From the IMG/VR virus record IMGVR_UViG_3300042938_000135, positions 1 through 37,755 of that record: a DNA stretch of 37,755 nt; one strand, given 5' to 3'. The notes beneath the pieces are model-generated. The model was not told the DNA's origin, did no database searches, and saw nothing but the letters and a program-made list of their open reading frames with translations. The position numbers were made by a program, and so were the translations under genes. The stretch comes from a virus. The first letter of the stretch is position 1, and each line of letters starts with the position of its first letter. Positions 1 to 7,380 of this stretch are shown here, in pieces.

Positions 1-58
1 TGGCAGAGGAAGAAGACTTAAAATCTTTTTGTTGTGGGTTCGACTCCCATCCTAGTCA
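1..58 (+). tRNA. tRNA, 3' portion, UUA-reading anticodon (TAA), cut by window start
   Basis: The 3' part of a cloverleaf is visible: anticodon stem 12-16/24-28 (outer pair G-T), seven-base loop 17-23 with T at position 33 and anticodon TAA at 19-21, variable region 29-33, T stem 34-38/46-50 around TTCGACT, acceptor 3' strand 51-57 and discriminator A at 58. No CCA is encoded. The 5' acceptor strand, which should read GACTAGG, and most of the D arm lie upstream of the window. The anticodon predicts leucine, but the variable region is only five bases, whereas bacterial tRNA-Leu has a long variable arm. It may be a phage-specific tRNA, or the 3' half of a host tRNA kept as an attachment site. 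No integrase is present to support the latter. Confidence 0.72.
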
Positions 59-66
59 TTAGAGTT

Positions 67-99
67 CCCAATAGTTGGGGCTAGAGATACGACAGTATC
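67..99 (+). promoter_or_regulatory. Copy A of the repeated 16-base motif, with two hairpins; candidate phage RNAP promoter
   Basis: GTTGGGGCTAGAGATA lies at 74-89. CCCAA (67-71) pairs with TTGGG (75-79), giving a hairpin over the left part of the motif. A second hairpin, GATAC/GTATC, occupies 86-99. Four further copies on the same strand make this a genuine repeated element. Placement before genes in an all-plus T7-like genome suggests a promoter for the phage RNA polymerase, or a transcript-processing site. The function is inferred. Confidence 0.6.
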
Positions 100-128
100 T
101 AATGGATAAGTCAAGAGAAAGTAAAGTT

Positions 129-281
129 ATGAGTCAACCTAAAAAGAAACAGTTTAAAAATAAAGATAGATACAAGTATAAGAATGTAGTTAAAAAAGGC
201 TGGGCTGATATTAAAGATAGGGAACTTAATCCTAAACATAAAGATCATATCATTAATCCTAATGACAGGGATCTTAAATAA
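129..281 (+). CDS. Small Lys/Arg-rich protein of unknown function
   Basis: This frame encodes 50 residues from ATG 129. It is very basic and hydrophilic: the first 25 residues are rich in Lys and Arg, followed by a region containing NPKHKDHIINPNDRD. ATG 102 in the same frame is possible but abuts the hairpin ending at 99 and has no ribosome site. A TTG at 75 would place the start inside the repeated motif. A weak purine-rich stretch (AGAGAAAG) precedes 129. The gene lies directly behind motif copy A, so it may be the first message of that unit. No family is recognised. A nucleic-acid-binding role would fit the charge but is only a guess. Confidence 0.55.
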   Translation: MSQPKKKQFKNKDRYKYKNVVKKGWADIKDRELNPKHKDHIINPNDRDLK

Positions 282-321
282 TCGTTTTTACTTTTTCACT
301 TACCTATAAGGAGATACTATT

Positions 322-1338
322 ATGGCGCATGAATTGATGGAGAATGATGGTGCGGTGTTTAATCGACAAGCTGCATGGCATGGTATTGGACAGACTATCA
401 CTGAGGATATGTCACCATTCCAAGCGTTGCATCTTGCGGGTTTGAATTGGAATGTTATTAAGTCACCTATGGTATACACTCAGTTGCCCAATGTGACTGA
501 GCCTGTGTTCAGTACGGACTATGCTGCTATTGTCCGTGAAGATACTAAGGATATCCTTAGCATTCAATCACCTGACTATGAGATCATTCAGAACTCTGAG
601 CATTTTGAGATGGCATACTCTATCAGTGATGATGTTAAAGTAGAGTCTGCATTGTCATTGAAGAATGGTCGTAAGGTTATCTTGTTATTGCGTGGTGAAA
701 CATTCAATGCATCTAATGTATCTATGAATGACGGAGATCCTGTTACTCAGTATCTTGCATTGATTAATTCGCATGATGGTAGTCTTGCATTCTGTGCGTT
801 GCCTACTAGCATTCGTATTGTATGCAATAACACATTGAGTATGGCGTTACAAGCAAGTCGTGGTAAGAATATGTATCGTATCACCCATAAGGGTACTACG
901 ATGGAAGATAAGATGCAAGCTATGCGTACTGCACTTGGTAAGTTTAAGGAAACTGGTGCGTTCTTTCAAGAGAAAGTACAAGCAATGGCTTCTACTGCAT
1001 TAACAAGTGATCAGATTAAATCATTCTGGATTGATATGTATGGAATGCTTGAGTCACCTGTTGTTGCTAACCCAACAACTGATGCCGAGTCTGAGAATTA
1101 TAAGAAGGCTTTGGTAACTATCGGTAGTTGGGCAGAAACATTCGATACTGAGCGTAAGGAAACTAAGGGTGAAGCAAGTCTTTGGCTTGCTGCTAATGCT
1201 GTTACTAAGGGTTTACAATTCAAGGTTGCTAGTCGTGGTCGTAAGACAACGCAAGCCAACCGTGTATGGGATAACCTTAGTGGTGGCGCACAAGATGATA
1301 CCCTTAAGGTATTCAAGCAAGCGTTACAACTAGTCTAA
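322..1338 (+). CDS. DUF932 / phage-plasmid-like (TIGR03299-type) protein
   Basis: The product is 338 residues, with a good ribosome site (AAGGAGAT) before ATG 322. The opening MAHELMENDGAVFNRQAAWH, followed by GIGQ, is the characteristic start of the DUF932/TIGR03299 family, found in many phages and plasmids. The middle, with ALINSHDGSLAFCALPTSIR then VCNNTL, is also typical of the family, and the length is usual. The biochemical role of the family is unknown. It is the last gene before the RNA polymerase leader and is separated from it by two hairpins, so it may belong to an early transcript made by the host polymerase. Family assignment is by recognised sequence pattern. No function is claimed. 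Confidence 0.82.
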   Translation: MAHELMENDGAVFNRQAAWHGIGQTITEDMSPFQALHLAGLNWNVIKSPMVYTQLPNVTEPVFSTDYAAIVREDTKDILSIQSPDYEIIQNSEHFEMAYSISDDVKVESALSLKNGRKVILLLRGETFNASNVSMNDGDPVTQYLALINSHDGSLAFCALPTSIRIVCNNTLSMALQASRGKNMYRITHKGTTMEDKMQAMRTALGKFKETGAFFQEKVQAMASTALTSDQIKSFWIDMYGMLESPVVANPTTDAESENYKKALVTIGSWAETFDTERKETKGEASLWLAANAVTKGLQFKVASRGRKTTQANRVWDNLSGGAQDDTLKVFKQALQLV

Positions 1339-1352
1339 GAGTCAGCTGCTAT

Positions 1353-1389
1353 GCCATGTAGGGGGTACGGAGGGTATCCCCTACATGGT
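1353..1389 (+). promoter_or_regulatory. Long hairpin with GGAGG loop upstream of the RNA polymerase gene
   Basis: Positions 1354-1364 and 1378-1388 are perfect inverted repeats (CCATGTAGGGG / CCCCTACATGG). The stem continues inward through 1365-1368/1374-1377 with one G-T wobble, to about 15 bp, leaving a GGAGG loop at 1369-1373. There is no run of T after it, so it is not a classical intrinsic terminator. An RNase III-type processing site, an attenuator before the polymerase gene, or an mRNA-stabilising structure would all fit. Confidence 0.6.
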
Positions 1390-1408
1390 GCGGCTAAGGG
1401 ACATCACT

Positions 1409-1431
1409 CCATATTTAGATGCTAGATATGG
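1409..1431 (+). promoter_or_regulatory. Leader hairpin just before the RNA polymerase ribosome site
   Basis: CCATATTTAG pairs with CTAGATATGG around an ATG loop, a 10-bp stem with one T-G wobble. The ribosome site AAGGAGA follows at about 1440-1446, and ATG is at 1452. A similarly placed perfect hairpin precedes the capsid gene. This suggests leader structures that protect or expose the ribosome site. Confidence 0.55.
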
Positions 1432-1451
1432 ATAACTAATAAGGAGATACT

Positions 1452-3947
1452 ATGCCTGATCTATGGAATATGCTATCACCTGTTGAGCAAGAGAAGCGTA
1501 AGAATCTTCAAGCTTTATATGAAGAAGAGATGATTAACCTATCATCAATGAGATACTGGGATGAGTATAACCGTGCGCCTGATGAGGGCTACCCCGAACA
1601 ACAGTTACTTGATACCTGTGTGGTACATTTAACACCTATCTACCAAGAGTGGATAGATACCATTGCTAAGAGTACTAAGACTCCTGCATGGGCTTACCCA
1701 TTGTTTGCTGTTGGTGCTGGTAAGATGGCAGATATTACATTGCGTTGCCTAATGCTTGAGTGGTTTAACTCTAGCGTGTGGGATCGTAAGGTAGAGGGCA
1801 AGGGTAGTGTAATGCATAACCTACCACTACCTTCGGCACAACACATGGCTCATGCTATTAGTAACATGGTCATTGAGATTGTATCCTATCAACAAGCTAA
1901 GGAAAGCTTTAGAGATGACTGGAATAAACAGTCACACTATCAGAAGTCTTGGACTACTAAGCGATGCCGTGCATTTGCTGAGAAGATGAGTCTTATTAAC
2001 CGTAAGCAATTTACTAGGAAACAACGAGAAGACTTTGGTCACCATATGCTACGCATTGCTGAGCTGTCCTCTATTATTGTTATGAAGAATCACCGTAAGC
2101 GTGTACACAATAGATGGTATGAGCGTGTGGTTGTAGGCTTTACTGATGAGGTATTGGAAGAGCTTAATAAAAACCATGCCGACTTGATTGCTAAGGCTAG
2201 TATGCTGTATCGACCTATGATTATTCCACCTGTACCACACAGTGCTACTGCTAGTGGTGGTAATCTTATGCCGTGGATACGCAAGCCTGTAGTTCAGAAG
2301 TTTAAAGATATCATATGGGATGAGACAGTAGTACAAAAGAACAGTACTCCTGGAGATCTTGTACTGCGTGGTATCAATGGACTGATGAATACTGAGTGGT
2401 CAATTAACTCTAAAGTGTTAATAGTGATGGTCAATATGTTCACCAATAACACTAGACAAGCTAACCTACCCGCATATGATTTCAGTGCGTTTGAATTTGG
2501 TGAGCCTTACCCTAAAGATGGGTCTAAAGAAGAGCAATCCAAATGGTGTAGTAAGAGAGAAGAATCCTATTCGTTATGGTATAAGGAAGAGCGTAGCCGT
2601 GGTCGTATGTTAGTACGATTAAAGTTAGCTCAAGATTTAATCAAACAATTATTCTTCTATCATGTCTATACCTGTGACTTTCGTGGTCGTGCTTACACTA
2701 CATGTGATCTATTATCACCGCAAGCATCTGACTTCGATAGGTCACTCATACACTTTGCTAAGCCTGTTAAGCAGACACCGCAAGGTACTCGATGGTTAAA
2801 GATTCACTTGGCTAATCTGTTTGACCAAGATAAGGAATCGTTTGAGGATCGTGTTAAGTGGGTAGATGATAACATGGCTACTATTATTGAGACTGCAAAA
2901 GATCCATATGATATGAGATCTTTTTGGGTTAGCAATAAGACAAAGAAGAATCCATCGTTTCAACGATTGTCTGCTATCTATGAGCTATGTCGTACTGATG
3001 GTATGACACAACTACCTATTCAAATAGATGGTTCATGCAACGGTGTTCAACACTGGGCTGCTCTGATGAAGGATGAGTACTTGGCATACAAGGTTAATCT
3101 TACTGGAACTAAAGATCCACAAGACTTGTATGGCTTTGTTGCTGATACCATTACAGATACAATGCAGAATGATGTTGACGATACTACGATTGATGATGAC
3201 ACTAAAGCTTGGGCTGTTAAGTTCCTTGAGCATTGGGAGAATAAGATTCCTAGATCAGTACCTAAGAGGGCTGTGATGACTGATCCGTATGGCGTTACAT
3301 TCTATGGTATCAGAAGATACTGTAAGTCTGAAGGTCATTTGGATTGGGTTCCTAAGGAAGAGTCGGCTGGTGCTGTAATGGAACTAGCTACCTATATTGA
3401 TGGTGCTTTAAAGAACACATTAACTAAGGCTAACGAGGGTAAGGTATGGCTAAAGGATATCGCTGATATCTCTAGCAATACTGGTAAGATTATGGAGTGG
3501 ACTACACCATGTGGATTCCATGTGGTGCATCAATACTTTGAGATCTTATCTCGTCGTTCAGTTGCTAAGTTATTTAATATGAAAGAGTTACACTTTGGTT
3601 CATCAGATGGTAAAACAATTGATAAGACTCAGGTTAATCTTGCTATCAGTCCTAACTACATTCATAGTTTAGATGCTAGTCATATGTGGATGACGACAGT
3701 TAGATGTATGAATGCTGGCATGGAAGATTTTAGTATGGTGCATGATAGCTTTGGTTGCTATGCACCAATGATACCTATGCTTAAACAATTTACAAAGGAA
3801 GAGTTTTATGAAATGCACAAGACACCGCTTCTCGAAACCCTCAAGGGTGAGGTCGAGAAGCAGATCGGGATTACGCTACCTACACCTCCCGAAGGGGGAT
3901 GTTTCAATGTATCATCCGTTCTTGAAGCAGATTATATCTTCCACTAA
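1452..3947 (+). CDS. T7-type single-subunit DNA-directed RNA polymerase
   Basis: This 831-residue protein is the phage transcriptase for middle and late genes. Conserved palm and finger motifs are present. Motif A is IDGSCNGVQH with catalytic Asp526 (T7 Asp537). Motif B is KRAVMTDPYG with Lys605 and Tyr613 (T7 Lys631 and Tyr639). Motif C is HDSFG with Asp765 (T7 Asp812). It is about 50 residues shorter than T7 RNAP, and the C-terminus reads ADYIFH instead of FAFA. AAGGAGA precedes ATG 1452. Its promoter specificity is unknown, and the repeated GTTGGGGCTANAGATA motif is the leading candidate. Two hairpins sit in its leader, so its own synthesis may be controlled at the RNA level. Its 3' end overlaps the next gene. 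Confidence 0.98.
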   Translation: MPDLWNMLSPVEQEKRKNLQALYEEEMINLSSMRYWDEYNRAPDEGYPEQQLLDTCVVHLTPIYQEWIDTIAKSTKTPAWAYPLFAVGAGKMADITLRCLMLEWFNSSVWDRKVEGKGSVMHNLPLPSAQHMAHAISNMVIEIVSYQQAKESFRDDWNKQSHYQKSWTTKRCRAFAEKMSLINRKQFTRKQREDFGHHMLRIAELSSIIVMKNHRKRVHNRWYERVVVGFTDEVLEELNKNHADLIAKASMLYRPMIIPPVPHSATASGGNLMPWIRKPVVQKFKDIIWDETVVQKNSTPGDLVLRGINGLMNTEWSINSKVLIVMVNMFTNNTRQANLPAYDFSAFEFGEPYPKDGSKEEQSKWCSKREESYSLWYKEERSRGRMLVRLKLAQDLIKQLFFYHVYTCDFRGRAYTTCDLLSPQASDFDRSLIHFAKPVKQTPQGTRWLKIHLANLFDQDKESFEDRVKWVDDNMATIIETAKDPYDMRSFWVSNKTKKNPSFQRLSAIYELCRTDGMTQLPIQIDGSCNGVQHWAALMKDEYLAYKVNLTGTKDPQDLYGFVADTITDTMQNDVDDTTIDDDTKAWAVKFLEHWENKIPRSVPKRAVMTDPYGVTFYGIRRYCKSEGHLDWVPKEESAGAVMELATYIDGALKNTLTKANEGKVWLKDIADISSNTGKIMEWTTPCGFHVVHQYFEILSRRSVAKLFNMKELHFGSSDGKTIDKTQVNLAISPNYIHSLDASHMWMTTVRCMNAGMEDFSMVHDSFGCYAPMIPMLKQFTKEEFYEMHKTPLLETLKGEVEKQIGITLPTPPEGGCFNVSSVLEADYIFH

Positions 3948-4212
3948 GCCTGTTAAGATTACTTGGTTAGATGCTGAGACCATCGGTGATGGTGGTTGGT
4001 TACCACTAGAGGAATGTATGGAAGAAATGGCAACACCATTGCCAACAGTAATTAGTATTGGATATGTATTGTGTAGAAATAAACAATGCATTACCATTGC
4101 TGATACTGTTAGCAGTGACTGTGTTGGTGTAATCAATCGCATACCATTGGGAATGATTGTCTCAATTGAAAGGCTAAGTGTAAATGTCAGAAAGAAAAAG
4201 AAAAGGAAATAG
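3907..4212 (+). CDS. Conserved small phage protein of unknown function
   Basis: The product is 101 residues. I chose ATG 3907, preceded by GAAGGGGGATG. An earlier ATG at 3808 in the same frame would lie deep inside the polymerase gene without a ribosome site. The first 13 codons overlap the 3' end of the polymerase gene in another frame. The segment KITWLDAETIGDGGW, then a stretch ending PTVISIGYVL, is the pattern of a small acidic/beta protein often seen in marine podoviruses beside early genes. The C-terminus is a run of Lys/Arg. No enzymatic motif is visible. The family resemblance is from memory of the pattern, so the function stays open. Confidence 0.72.
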   Translation: MYHPFLKQIISSTKPVKITWLDAETIGDGGWLPLEECMEEMATPLPTVISIGYVLCRNKQCITIADTVSSDCVGVINRIPLGMIVSIERLSVNVRKKKKRK

Positions 4213-4456
4213 AAAACTATTGCCTGTTCGTAGTGAGGCAGACATGGAAGCTGTGCTATCAAAGGTTATTGAGATGGCTTTGTCAACGGATGTTGAACGA
4301 GTTATTAATATATGGTTCCCTACAGATGGTATGTCAGATATCTTTTTAGAGAATTGCTTGATAGAGTTTAAGTTAAGAAACATAGAGGTTGCTGGTAGTA
4401 ATATGAATATGAATTTATTCATTGACGACCTCGATACAAAGGAAACAAATGGCTAA
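4184..4456 (+). CDS. Hypothetical protein, 90 residues
   Basis: ATG 4184 lies inside the 3' end of the preceding gene (29-base overlap), with AAAGG upstream, so translation is probably coupled. The N-terminus is basic (MSERKRKGNRK). The rest is a mixed alpha/beta sequence containing EAVLSKVIEMAL and VINIWFPTDGMSD. The C-terminus is acidic and overlaps the start of the phosphoesterase gene by 8 bases. No family is recognised. Its tight packing between the polymerase and phosphoesterase genes supports it being real. Confidence 0.6.
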   Translation: MSERKRKGNRKLLPVRSEADMEAVLSKVIEMALSTDVERVINIWFPTDGMSDIFLENCLIEFKLRNIEVAGSNMNMNLFIDDLDTKETNG

Positions 4457-5114
4457 GGTATTAGTAATTGGGGATACACATTTCCCTGCTGTTCACAAAG
4501 ATTACTTTAATTTTGTTAGTGGTATCTATTCAAAGTGGAAGTGTGATAAGGTAATCCATATCGGTGATGTTGTAGATCATCATAACATTTCATTCCATCA
4601 AAAGAATCCTGAGAATGAGGGAGCTATTGCTGAGTATGATGCTGCTCTTAAGTGTATTAAAAAGTGGTACAAAAAATTTCCAAGCATGAGCATATGCATT
4701 GGTAACCATGATGATCGTGTAAGTAGACTTGCATCTGATCGTGGTATTCCAAGAATGTATATCAAACCATTCGCTGCATTATATGCTACCCCAGGATGGG
4801 ACTGGAAAGATAGTACACTAGTAGATGGTGTACTGTACACTCATGGTACTGGTGCATCATCACAATACCCAGCGTTTAACTCTGCTAAGGTTAGTGCTTG
4901 CTCTACTGTGCAAGGACACCATCATTCTATTGCTGGTATTAACTGGTTGAATGGTCCATCTCATCGTGTGTTTGGTATGAATGTAGGTAGTGGTGTAGAT
5001 ATTACGCACCCAAGTATGTCATATGGTTCTTACTATGTTAAGAAACCAATGCTGTCTTGTGGAGTAGTAATCAATGGCTATCCTTATCTTGAAACAATGA
5101 GTACAATGCCATGA
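4449..5114 (+). CDS. Calcineurin-like metallophosphoesterase
   Basis: This 221-residue protein carries the two-metal phosphoesterase signature: GDTHFP (Asp9, His11), GDVVDHH (Asp40, Asp43), GNHDDR (85-90), a THG motif near 139 and QGHHHS near 158-164. These side chains are the expected metal ligands. ATG 4449 follows AAAGGAAACAA. An in-frame TTG at 4422 is less likely. The substrate cannot be told from sequence: related phage enzymes may act on nucleic acid ends, cyclic nucleotides or protein phosphates. The gene lies between the RNA polymerase and the SSB/RusA block and overlaps its downstream neighbour by ATGA, so it is probably co-translated with it. Confidence 0.92.
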   Translation: MAKVLVIGDTHFPAVHKDYFNFVSGIYSKWKCDKVIHIGDVVDHHNISFHQKNPENEGAIAEYDAALKCIKKWYKKFPSMSICIGNHDDRVSRLASDRGIPRMYIKPFAALYATPGWDWKDSTLVDGVLYTHGTGASSQYPAFNSAKVSACSTVQGHHHSIAGINWLNGPSHRVFGMNVGSGVDITHPSMSYGSYYVKKPMLSCGVVINGYPYLETMSTMP

Positions 5115-5482
5115 AGAATACCATTAAAGAATTAGAACAGTTGCTTAAGATTCAACGATCCCTTACTAGACTAGGTTTGAATAAAAATATAGAGTTAGAA
5201 AATAAAATTACTGATTTAACTAAGCCAACGCAACCAATGATCTTACCTAATAATTTTGGTAAAGCATTCATGGGTTATGTTGAATGCTTTGGTGGTAATT
5301 TACTAGCAGTATACTGTAAGGATACTATTCTTAGTATACTTCAAAAGAAAAACAAGATGTCTTATGAAGATGCTATTGAACATTTTAATTATAATATAGC
5401 TGGTTCGTGGGTTGGAAATGGAACACCATTATATCTTGAGAGATGTAGCATGGATGCATTTATGGATATAGTTGAACAATGA
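5111..5482 (+). CDS. Hypothetical protein, 123 residues
   Basis: ATG 5111 overlaps the stop of the phosphoesterase (ATGA), implying translational coupling. The N-terminal 40 residues are charged and helical (MKNTIKELEQLLKIQRSL), suggesting a short coiled coil. The rest contains FGKAFMGYVECFGGN and SWVGNGTPLYLERC. No known motif is evident. It ends 5 bases before the hairpin of motif copy B, so it closes the polymerase transcription block. Confidence 0.62.
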   Translation: MKNTIKELEQLLKIQRSLTRLGLNKNIELENKITDLTKPTQPMILPNNFGKAFMGYVECFGGNLLAVYCKDTILSILQKKNKMSYEDAIEHFNYNIAGSWVGNGTPLYLERCSMDAFMDIVEQ

Positions 5483-5487
5483 ATTAA

Positions 5488-5520
5488 CCCCAATGGTTGG
5501 GGCTATAGATACGAAGTATC
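5488..5520 (+). promoter_or_regulatory. Copy B of the repeated motif with two hairpins; candidate phage RNAP promoter
   Basis: GTTGGGGCTATAGATA is at 5496-5511. CCCCAA (5488-5493) pairs with TTGGGG (5497-5502) around TGG, and GATAC/GTATC (5508-5520) form a second hairpin around GAA. The ribosome site AAAGGAGA and ATG 5538 follow. It heads the replication gene block. This copy reads CTATAG, resembling the initiation region of T7 and SP6 promoters. That likeness is suggestive only. Confidence 0.62.
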
Positions 5521-5537
5521 GTAAGAAAGGAGACACT

Positions 5538-5768
5538 ATGGAAAGTAATATTATTGATGTAGAAGCTACGCCAGTTGAGACACCTCAACCAACGCAGCAG
5601 GTTCCACAAGTTAGTGGAGTCAGTGTAATCGAATACTTGTCAAACATTAGTTATGTATTGACAGGAATGGTTACAAATATTAACGAGCAAGTAACTCGTT
5701 TAATCGCAACAGGTAAACAACAGGAGAATGCAAATGGCAAAGACACGACTACCAGCAATGGTAACTGA
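5538..5768 (+). CDS. Hypothetical Thr/Gln/Pro-rich protein, 76 residues
   Basis: ATG 5538 follows AAAGGAGACACT, one of the better ribosome sites in the window. An in-frame ATG at 5472 would put the promoter-like hairpins inside the gene and is rejected. Residues 8-25 are rich in Pro, Gln and Thr (ATPVETPQPTQQVPQV). Residues 27-55 look like an amphipathic helix, and the C-terminus is Asn/Thr-rich. The last 35 bases overlap the SSB-like gene in another frame. No family is recognised. Because it is first behind motif copy B, it could be a highly expressed middle protein. Confidence 0.6.
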   Translation: MESNIIDVEATPVETPQPTQQVPQVSGVSVIEYLSNISYVLTGMVTNINEQVTRLIATGKQQENANGKDTTTSNGN

Positions 5769-6270
5769 GACACTTGAAGTCAAGTGGTCAAACTTAAATA
5801 AGCCTGATGTTAACTTTGGTGTACACTCAGCTAATCATAACATTACAGTTATGGTTACACCAACACTTCAAAAGCTTTTAACTGAGCTTACTAAGAAGTC
5901 TGGTGCTAAGAAGTTGAATGGTATGACTGAGAAGGATGATGTTAAGTATATTAAATTCAAGAGCAAGACTCATGTTGAATCAGCCGATGGTAAGTTCCCA
6001 TGCGTTGATGCTGCATCTAAGGAAACTGCTGCGGTTGCATTTGGTGGCGATAAGGTAAGACTTAAGCTGCAACCAATGGTTCTTGATCGTGATAACTCAT
6101 TAAGTCTTTATCTTAATGGCGTTCAGATTATTACAAAGGGTGAGTATAAACCATCTTCTGGTTTTGAACCAGTAGAGGGTGGCTTTGATGGCTCTAACTT
6201 TGTTGAATCTAAACCAACCGTTACTAAAGAAAAGGTTGATGAGCTTATCGAGGAAGACATTCCCTTTTAA
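5734..6270 (+). CDS. Single-stranded DNA-binding protein-like, acidic C-terminal tail
   Basis: The product is 178 residues. ATG 5734 is chosen over ATG 5728 because GGAG at 5723-5726 is seven bases before 5734 but only one before 5728. The protein is beta-rich, as expected for an OB fold. It is followed by a Gly/Ser/Pro linker and an acidic tail ending EEDIPF, nearly identical to the DDDIPF tip with which bacterial SSB recruits partner proteins. T7 gp2.5 also has an acidic tail and sits at a similar position, before its junction-processing endonuclease. No SSB sequence signature was recognised in the body, so the call rests on the tail, size and context. RusA starts on the last base of the stop codon. 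Confidence 0.68.
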   Translation: MAKTRLPAMVTETLEVKWSNLNKPDVNFGVHSANHNITVMVTPTLQKLLTELTKKSGAKKLNGMTEKDDVKYIKFKSKTHVESADGKFPCVDAASKETAAVAFGGDKVRLKLQPMVLDRDNSLSLYLNGVQIITKGEYKPSSGFEPVEGGFDGSNFVESKPTVTKEKVDELIEEDIPF

Positions 6271-6650
6271 TGGAATGGACTTTCAACATATCCCCTGTAG
6301 CTGCTAGTCGCCCTAGAGTCAGCAAGTGGGGAGCTTATTACACAGGTCCTTATAAAGAGTTTAAAGAGAAAGCTTCAGAAGAAGTTTATAGAGTGTTGGG
6401 TACAGAGCGTGAGTTGATCACCAAGCCCATCGTTGTATCTTTAGAAATGTATGTAAGACAACCTAAGAAAACAGAGTTGGAATACCCAAGAGGTGATGTC
6501 GATAATTATGTCAAGGCTGTGTTCGATGCAATGAATGGTAAACTTTGGAAAGATGATTCCCAAATCTTTGCTATGTTTGCATCTAAACAGTGGGCAGATC
6601 GCTCATCTGATGGATACTTCACACTGTCTATTAGTAATAAGATTAAGTAA
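6270..6650 (+). CDS. RusA-family Holliday junction resolvase
   Basis: This 126-residue protein matches RusA in length and motif. The metal-binding segment GDVDNYVKAVFDAMNG has Asp76 and Asp78, and WKDDSQI follows with Asp95/Asp96. N-terminal residues include PVAASRPRVSKWG, typical of the family. It should act as a dimer, cutting four-way junctions during replication and before packaging. The gene takes the place that T7 gives to gp3 endonuclease I, next to the SSB gene. Its ATG 6270 overlaps the TAA of that gene. Identification is confident from the motif. Confidence 0.93.
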   Translation: MEWTFNISPVAASRPRVSKWGAYYTGPYKEFKEKASEEVYRVLGTERELITKPIVVSLEMYVRQPKKTELEYPRGDVDNYVKAVFDAMNGKLWKDDSQIFAMFASKQWADRSSDGYFTLSISNKIK

Positions 6651-6655
6651 AGACG

Positions 6656-6723
6656 AGCCATGTTTGGTGTAACTGGTAGCATTCCGCTATGCGGAGGTGG
6701 GAGTTCGACTCTCCTAACTGGCT
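6656..6723 (+). tRNA. tRNA-like element, probably degenerate
   Basis: A typical T arm is visible (GGGAG TTCGACT CTCCT, 6699-6715) and a D-arm-like stretch GGTGTAACTGGTAGCA. Terminal pairing AGCCA/TGGCT closes the element (6656-6660 with 6719-6723). The anticodon arm is abnormal: TCCGC/GCGGA pair with only a three-base TAT cap. If a seven-base loop is forced, position 33 is C, the anticodon would be TAT and almost no variable region remains. The element fills the gap between rusA and thyX. It may be a decayed tRNA, a tRNA mimic or a processing signal. A working tRNA is doubtful. Confidence 0.42.
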
Positions 6724-6741
6724 TTATAAGGAGTAACTAAA

Positions 6742-7380
6742 ATGAGTATTGTAGAATATGTAAATCATATGGGTTCAGATAATAGTGTTGTAGATGCAGC
6801 AAGAGTATCGTTTGATAAGGTATCGTTTGCGTATTCAGATAATCAAAATGAGAAGTTAATTAGTTATCTCGCAGAACATAATCACTGGAGTCCTTTCTCT
6901 CATTGTTTTATTTCAATGAGATTCAAGGCTCCTGTTTTTATCGCACGACAACTAGCTAAGCATCAGATAGGTTTTAGTTGGAACGAAGTATCAAGACGCT
7001 ATGTCACATCTGACATATCGTTTTGGATACCTGAGTATCTTAGACAGAACTGTGCTAATAAAAAGCAAGGCTCATCTCTTGATGAAGTTGTTGATAATAC
7101 AAAGTTAATGCGACAGTATCTAAAGTTACAATTAGATTGCAAGGCTTTGTATGAGAAGATGATTGAGTCTGATGTGTGTGGTGAGCAAGCACGAATGATC
7201 CTGCCACAGTCTATGATGACTGAGTGGATATGGTCTGGCTCATTGTATGCATGGTCACGCATGTACAAGCTGCGATCACACGATGGTGTGCAACTTGAGA
7301 CATCTTTGTATGCTAAAGAAGTAGGAAAGATTTGTAAGGAACGGTTCCCTATATGTTGGAAATATCTGGAGATTCAATAA
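6742..7380 (+). CDS. thyX: Flavin-dependent thymidylate synthase ThyX
   Basis: This 212-residue protein makes dTMP from dUMP using FAD, NADPH and methylene-tetrahydrofolate. The family signature is present at 69-87: RQLAKHQIGFSWNEVSRRY. The usual RHR-x7-S reads KHQ-x8-S here (73-75 and Ser84), a phage-type variation at flavin/dUMP-binding positions. SPFSH at 50-54 and the C-terminal EVGKICKERFP also fit the family. ATG 6742 follows TAAGGAGTAACTAAA. The gene ends on the first base of the primase-helicase ATG. Together with the ribonucleotide reductase and dNMP-kinase-like protein it forms a DNA precursor supply route. Confidence 0.93.
   Translation: MSIVEYVNHMGSDNSVVDAARVSFDKVSFAYSDNQNEKLISYLAEHNHWSPFSHCFISMRFKAPVFIARQLAKHQIGFSWNEVSRRYVTSDISFWIPEYLRQNCANKKQGSSLDEVVDNTKLMRQYLKLQLDCKALYEKMIESDVCGEQARMILPQSMMTEWIWSGSLYAWSRMYKLRSHDGVQLETSLYAKEVGKICKERFPICWKYLEIQ

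Noticed and set aside
1-58. Phage attachment site in the tRNA
   Set aside because: No integrase or repressor is visible; it cannot be supported from this window.
75-128. TTG start at 75 for the first small gene
   Set aside because: The start lies within the repeated motif and its hairpin, with no ribosome site.
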